From Symbiodinium natans (taxonomy: Eukaryota > Sar > Dinophyceae > Suessiales > Symbiodiniaceae), in NCBI GenBank assembly GCA_905221605.1, contig CAJNDS010000591.1:547701-611700 (forward strand): a DNA stretch of 64,000 bases, given 5' to 3'. Both the position numbers and the translations under genes were made by a program. The notes beneath the pieces were generated by a model. It saw only the letters and a program-made list of their open reading frames with translations. It did not search any database and was not told the DNA's origin. This document shows positions 60,456 to 64,000 of this stretch, piece by piece (the first letter of the stretch is position 1; each line of letters starts with the position of its first letter).

Positions 60456-61036
60456 GTGTAGGGTTTCCGTCCTAGGGCCTAGCGATTGCGGATAACCCCC
60501 TGGTTCTTTTTAGGGAATGAGGAAATTAGGGCACTAAGAACCTGCCACTTGGGGATAGACATGCTTGTAGTATACATACGCTGCGGGTTACCCAAGAGGT
60601 TCAGCTTGAGTTGCCTTGGGCGCTCCCTGTTCGAAGGGTCTGCCGGTTCTTCTATGCGATCTGGGAGGTTTCCGAAAATAGGGGGCCCCCTTTGGGGCTC
60701 CTAGAATTAAGAAATACCGTATTTTGGCGGGAAGGGGGTTGGTGTATAAAAGGTACCATGGGGGTACCCCTACAAGCCCTAAAGCCCTAGCCCCGAGCGT
60801 TGTGCAGCTGGAGTCCGGGCCCAAGCAAAACTCGACGGAGCCGCAACATGTCACCACCCTAGACCCTAAACTCTGAACCCGAAACCCTAAACCCGAAACC
60901 CGAAACTCTAAACCCTAAGCAGCCCGAAGCCCCAAGCTCTAAACGTAACTGGGCCTGGTCGCTTCGGCTTCTGGGGCTCAGGCTGTTCGATTCCACGTGC
61001 TTTCCACCGCGCTACGGACGTGGGAGCCACGACTGC

Positions 61037-61372
61037 ACAGCTCAGTGGGGGTTTACGAACATAGGGGTAGAGTAGTAAGGGTTTATGGTTCAGATACCTT
61101 AACAGGAATTATAGCTGCGAAAATAGGGGTATGGTCGTAAGGGTTTCTGGTTCCGAGACCTTAACAGGAGTTCTTGTAGTATAGGGTATATGACCCCAAT
61201 TTTAGGGTTCATTTCGTCTTCAAGGCAGTACAGTTGGAGCCCAGGGATGGAGAGACGCACGGGCAGATTTAGGGGTTTACGAAAATAGGGGACCCCCAAT
61301 AAAGATCCAAATAGTAGAATCCCCGTATATTCAAGACCCCAGTAAGGCACCCCTAATTCGGAAACCACCAAA
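61037..61372. mobile_element. P3-related palindromic sequences
   Basis: GTGGGGGTTTACGAACATAGGGG (61037) and a second block GGGGTTTACGAAAATAGGGGACCCCC (61270), closed by CCCTAATTCGGAAACCACC. A segment near 61170-61245 resembles 6225-6300 (ATAGGGTATATGACC, GGGTTCATTTCG). Confidence 0.55.
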
Positions 61373-61857
61373 TTTACCTGACAGAGCTTAGGGTTTGGTG
61401 CTCGTGTTTAGGGTTTATACCCCCCCCCCTGGCGCCTCAGTGGTCCAAACCAGCCCCTTATGTTTGAGCTGTTCGATGGCCCTGATTGCGCGTTTAGGGT
61501 TTAGGGTTTAAGGTCTAAGGGGCTTGTGGTTCCTTTAGAAACCTAACAACACCCGCCAAAAGGGGGCACAGTTTTTGTGAATACAGCCGCTTGGGCTGCC
61601 AAGGAAGTTAGTGGTGCCTTTTTTTTCTAGCATGACCGATCTTGGGTGGCTAGAGAAGACCAGCCTCTCACATCGGGAGATTTTGGTTCAGGTTTTGTTT
61701 GGGGCATGTTTCGGGCAATTATAATATCTTATTATTCTGTAATAGACTTTCATATAATGGTATTTTATTATTGTTATTACCATTATTCGTATATTGTACT
61801 GTCATATTGCGTTGTTCTAGTATGCTTATAGTAGTACATGTTTGACTTTTTATGTTG

Positions 61858-62045
61858 ATGCTTTTCCCCAACAGCGAAGCGATCGGGTCTCCAGCCCTTG
61901 GGTACTGGAGCGGGTTTCGGAGCGGGTTCCGGAGCAGCTTCCGGAGTGGTTCCGAAGCGGGTTGCAGAGCGGGTTCTGGAGCGGGTTCTGGAGCGGCTTC
62001 GCAGGTTCCACGGGCCAAGGGCTGGAAACCCCTTTTTCCCCCATA
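61858..62045 (+). repeat. 12-bp repeat segment, copy 1
   Basis: TTTTCCCCAACAG, then GGGTCTCCAGCCCTTGGGTAC, then nine or so units of GGAGCGGGTTYC, closed by CCAAGGGCTGGAAACC, which is complementary to the opening. A truncated second copy lies at 62195-62280. The polypyrimidine-CAG before each could act as an acceptor. Confidence 0.8.
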
Positions 62046-62194
62046 CGATGGCTTGGCCTGGCGGTATACAAGTGTAACAGCGATGCATGCTAAGTCTTCC
62101 TTGCAAGCAGTCTGCTAAGCTGTCCATGGCCCGCGGTATGTGTTTCTTTGTTAACCTTTGTACTTCCCAAAAGCCCGGTCTATGCGAGATTTGT

Positions 62195-62280
62195 GGTGTT
62201 TTTCCCCAACAGCGAAGCGATGGGGTCTCCAGCCCTTGGGTACCGGAGCGGGTTTCGGAGCGGGTTCCGGAGCGTTCCCA
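62195..62280 (+). repeat. 12-bp repeat segment, copy 2 (truncated)
   Basis: Matches 61858-61930 over about 75 bp (CCCCAACAGCGAAGCGAT, CTCCAGCCCTTGGGTAC, GGAGCGGGTTTC), then diverges. Confidence 0.8.
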
Positions 62281-62587
62281 GCGGGGGCAATCCTCTGATC
62301 CCTAAAGGTAACTCATTGAGCCCATACTGCCCCCGATGGCAAGGGTTTCGGGTCCAGGATTTAGGGTTTGAAGAGCAGAAGCACCGACTGATCGCGTAAA
62401 GTGCATACGCCCCCGTTTTTCAAGTATTCTGAGGAGAGCCATCGTCGGTTAGAATAGGCCTGAAGAAGTCGGCGAAGGCAGAATTCCATGAGCGCTTGCT
62501 GCAGTGCGCGCATCAGCGATGCCTTCTTGCGTCAGAACGCGCCGGACCCTGCAAGGTAATCCAGGTAACCCTAAACCCTAAACCCTA

Positions 62588-62606
62588 GTAGCCATTTTGG
62601 CTCAAG
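62588..62606 (+). other. Relict dinoflagellate spliced leader, copy 1
   Basis: GTAGCCATTTTGGCTCAAG equals the 3' 19 bases of the 22-base dinoflagellate spliced leader as I know it. It is directly preceded by three CCCTAAA-type units and CTA. Such relicts mark DNA copied from trans-spliced mRNA. Confidence 0.85.
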
Positions 62607-62640
62607 CGACCCGACTTGAGATTGAAGTGGTCTGACGGCT

Positions 62641-63225
62641 TTGAGCACTTCCGTCAGTGCACACTCTTGCGTGTATTACAGGTGCTTGCGCGCATATGGA
62701 TTTGAAGGAGTTTGTTGTCACATCACAAGCGTACATATGGAATTTGATGAACTCCGCGAGACAGAAGACAGGGTATCGGCTGCATTGAGGCCTGGCAATT
62801 GGAGCTTGCTGCAAACAGGGGAGGATGCGATCTCGCAATTATCCTCCAGGATGCAACAGGCTGGCTATGGTCTGACCTCTTCATTGGGAATGCGTCCTAC
62901 GAAGTGCGCCTCACATACCCCGAGTTACAATCGCCTCGTTGGCCATTGTACAACCCAACTCGCAATGGGGACAGACACTGGGATTGTGCTTGCTGGGCTA
63001 AACAACCATGCTCGATCCATCTGGACACGACATGACGCAGAGGGGGCTGCCATGTGCCTGTTGGGGCCTATTGCAGTCCTCAGCTACATTCAATACGTCC
63101 GTTATGCTTATGTCAGTCTATGGGGTCGACTCTACCTCGGATTCCGCAGATGTTGCGGGTTTCGATTCGAGACTTGGAGATGTCCCTCGCCTTATTCAAC
63201 TGGGGCGACTTCAGGGAGGTGCTGA
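62641..63225 (+). CDS. Unknown gene-like frame, unit 1
   Basis: 194 open codons. Between units 1 and 2 I count 13 substitutions over the shared 500 bp, 6 of them at third positions of this frame, weakly favouring it. A one-base difference (CTCCGCG vs CTCCCGCG) near 62756 shifts frames between units, and a second frame reads protein-like pieces (DLFIGNASYEV, MSLALFNWGDFREVL). One or both units may be decayed retrocopies. No family recognised. Confidence 0.4.
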   Translation: MSTSVSAHSCVYYRCLRAYGFEGVCCHITSVHMEFDELRETEDRVSAALRPGNWSLLQTGEDAISQLSSRMQQAGYGLTSSLGMRPTKCASHTPSYNRLVGHCTTQLAMGTDTGIVLAGLNNHARSIWTRHDAEGAAMCLLGPIAVLSYIQYVRYAYVSLWGRLYLGFRRCCGFRFETWRCPSPYSTGATSGRC

Positions 63226-63334
63226 CGGCGCAGCCAATCATTCCATGAGGCTTGCCGCAGTGCGCGCATCAGCGATGCCTTCTTGCATCAGAACGCGCCG
63301 GACCCTGCAAGGTAACCCTAAACCCTAAACCCTA

Positions 63335-63353
63335 GTAGCCATTCTGGCTCAAG
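63335..63353 (+). other. Relict spliced leader, copy 2
   Basis: GTAGCCATTCTGGCTCAAG, one mismatch to the leader, in the same place in the second unit. Duplication therefore followed acquisition of the leader. Confidence 0.85.
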
Positions 63354-63401
63354 ACCCGACTTGAGATTGAAATGGTCTGACGGCTGTGAGCACTTCCGTC
63401 A

Positions 63402-63971
63402 GTGCACACTCTTGTGTGTATTACAGGTGCTTGCGCGCATAAGGATTTGGAGGAGTTTGTTGTCGCATCGCAAGCGTACGTATGGAATTTGATGAACTCC
63501 CGCGAGACAGAAGACAGGGTATCGGCTGCATTGAGGCCTGGCAATTGGAGCTTGCTGCAAACAGGGGAGGATGCGATCTCGCAATTATCATCCAGGATGC
63601 AACAGGCTGGCTACGGTCTGACCTCTTCATTGGGAATGCTTCCTACGAAGTGCGCTTCACATACCCCGAGTTACAGTCGCCTCGTTGGCCATTGCGCAAC
63701 CCAATTCGCAATGGGGACAGACACTGGGATTGTGCTTGCTGGGCTAAACAACCATGCTCGATCCATCTGGACACGACATGACGCAGAGGGGGTTGCCATG
63801 TGCCTTTTGGGGCCTATTGCAGTCCTCAGCTACGTTCAACACGTCCGTTATGCTTATGTCAGTCTATGGGGTCGACTCTACCTCGGATTCCGCAGGTGTT
63901 GCGGGTTTCGATTCGAGACTTGGAGATGTCCCTCGCCTTATTCAACTGGGGCGACTTCAGGGAGGTGCTGA
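63402..63971 (+). CDS. Unknown gene-like frame, unit 2
   Basis: 189 open codons. From the indel onward it shares the frame of unit 1 (RETEDRVSAALRPGNWSLLQ), but upstream it reads CAHKDLEEFVVASQAYVWNL, absent from the unit 1 frame. An alternative frame starting ATG at 63482 gives 99 codons with GGCDLAIIIQDATGWLRSDL. The true frame is undecided. Confidence 0.4.
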   Translation: MHTLVCITGACAHKDLEEFVVASQAYVWNLMNSRETEDRVSAALRPGNWSLLQTGEDAISQLSSRMQQAGYGLTSSLGMLPTKCASHTPSYSRLVGHCATQFAMGTDTGIVLAGLNNHARSIWTRHDAEGVAMCLLGPIAVLSYVQHVRYAYVSLWGRLYLGFRRCCGFRFETWRCPSPYSTGATSGRC

Positions 63972-64000
63972 CGGCGCAGCCAATCATTCCATGAGGCTTG

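Larger units (their letters stand above)
1..61520. repeat. Dispersed telomere-like heptamer blocks (TTTAGGG / CCCTAAA)
   Basis: Well over a hundred blocks of 2 to 17 heptamers are scattered over the window in both orientations. Variants include CCCTGAA, CCCCAAA, CCCGAAA, CCCTAAG and TTCAGGG. The heptamer is the Arabidopsis-type telomere repeat, which is also reported for dinoflagellates. Because blocks are flanked by unique sequence on both sides and their orientation alternates, this is not a chromosome end. Where exon chains can be read (12.8-13.4, 18.9-25.3 and 27.9-47.1 kb) the blocks lie in introns. Translated, they give the recurrent ORF tails LNPKP and GFRV, which are artefacts. Confidence 0.95.
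62484..64000 (+). repeat. Tandem gene-like units, about 750 bp each
   Basis: Units start near 62484 (partial left context), 63241 and 63987, periods 757 and 746 bp. Each contains GGACCCTGCAAGGTAA, CCCTAAA units, a spliced-leader relict, GTGTATTACAGGTGCTTGCGCGC, then about 500 bp of open sequence. The array continues off the right edge. Confidence 0.9.

Noticed and set aside
60940-61040. Possible tRNA (GTTCGATTCC T-loop-like motif)
   Set aside because: No matching acceptor stem or anticodon arm could be laid out on either strand. The same holds for TTCGAATCC at 1261 and 15966.

Overview
This window looks like nuclear DNA of a dinoflagellate, most like a symbiodiniacean or a relative. Four things point there. 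(1) Two copies of a relict dinoflagellate spliced leader (core GTAGCCATTTTGGCTCAAG) lie at 62588 and 63335, each heading a unit of a tandem repeat. (2) Exon chains read only if many introns begin with GC instead of GT, and most acceptors are AG|G; both are known dinoflagellate habits. (3) Every gene I can support is on the + strand. (4) There is a family of intronless ubiquitin-like/RCC1-like repeat proteins. I recognise no bacterial or organellar gene, rRNA or tRNA.

The DNA is saturated with short blocks of the telomere-type heptamer TTTAGGG/CCCTAAA in both orientations, plus small palindromic (MITE-like) elements, homopolymer C/G tracts and microsatellites. Between them lie short open segments with splice signals. 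Where I can chain these segments, the telomere-like blocks fall inside introns. Several introns start directly on the heptamer, because GTTTAGGG supplies a GT donor.

Layout: 1-12.8 kb, repeat-rich DNA with scattered exon candidates; 12.85-13.37 kb, a three-exon chain; 15.06 kb, a coding segment; 16.64-17.82 kb, Ubl-RCC1-like gene 1, interrupted near its end; 18.95-25.29 kb, a split gene of unknown function; 25.4-27.5 kb, unassigned exon candidates; 27.9-47.1 kb, a HIRA-type WD40 histone chaperone gene with about 17 exons, whose junction phases agree at every linked step. Ubl-RCC1-like genes 2 and 3 (36.7-38.2 and 40.65-42.2 kb) sit on the same strand inside two introns of that gene. Then 47.3-60.5 kb, further exon candidates (possibly the rest of the HIRA gene, unproven); 50.7-52.7 kb, an 80-bp satellite that contains CCCTAAA; 52.8-53.15 kb, a 21-bp array with an inverted block; 61.6-62.3 kb, a duplicated 12-bp-repeat segment; 62.5-64 kb, tandem units with spliced-leader relicts.

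The least expected features are telomere-like repeats acting as intron material, a short intron with perfect 18-bp terminal inverted repeats that include its splice borders (46001-46130), nested intronless propeller genes, and spliced-leader-bearing tandem units. All exon calls were made by eye from frames, phases and splice motifs; transcripts would decide them.
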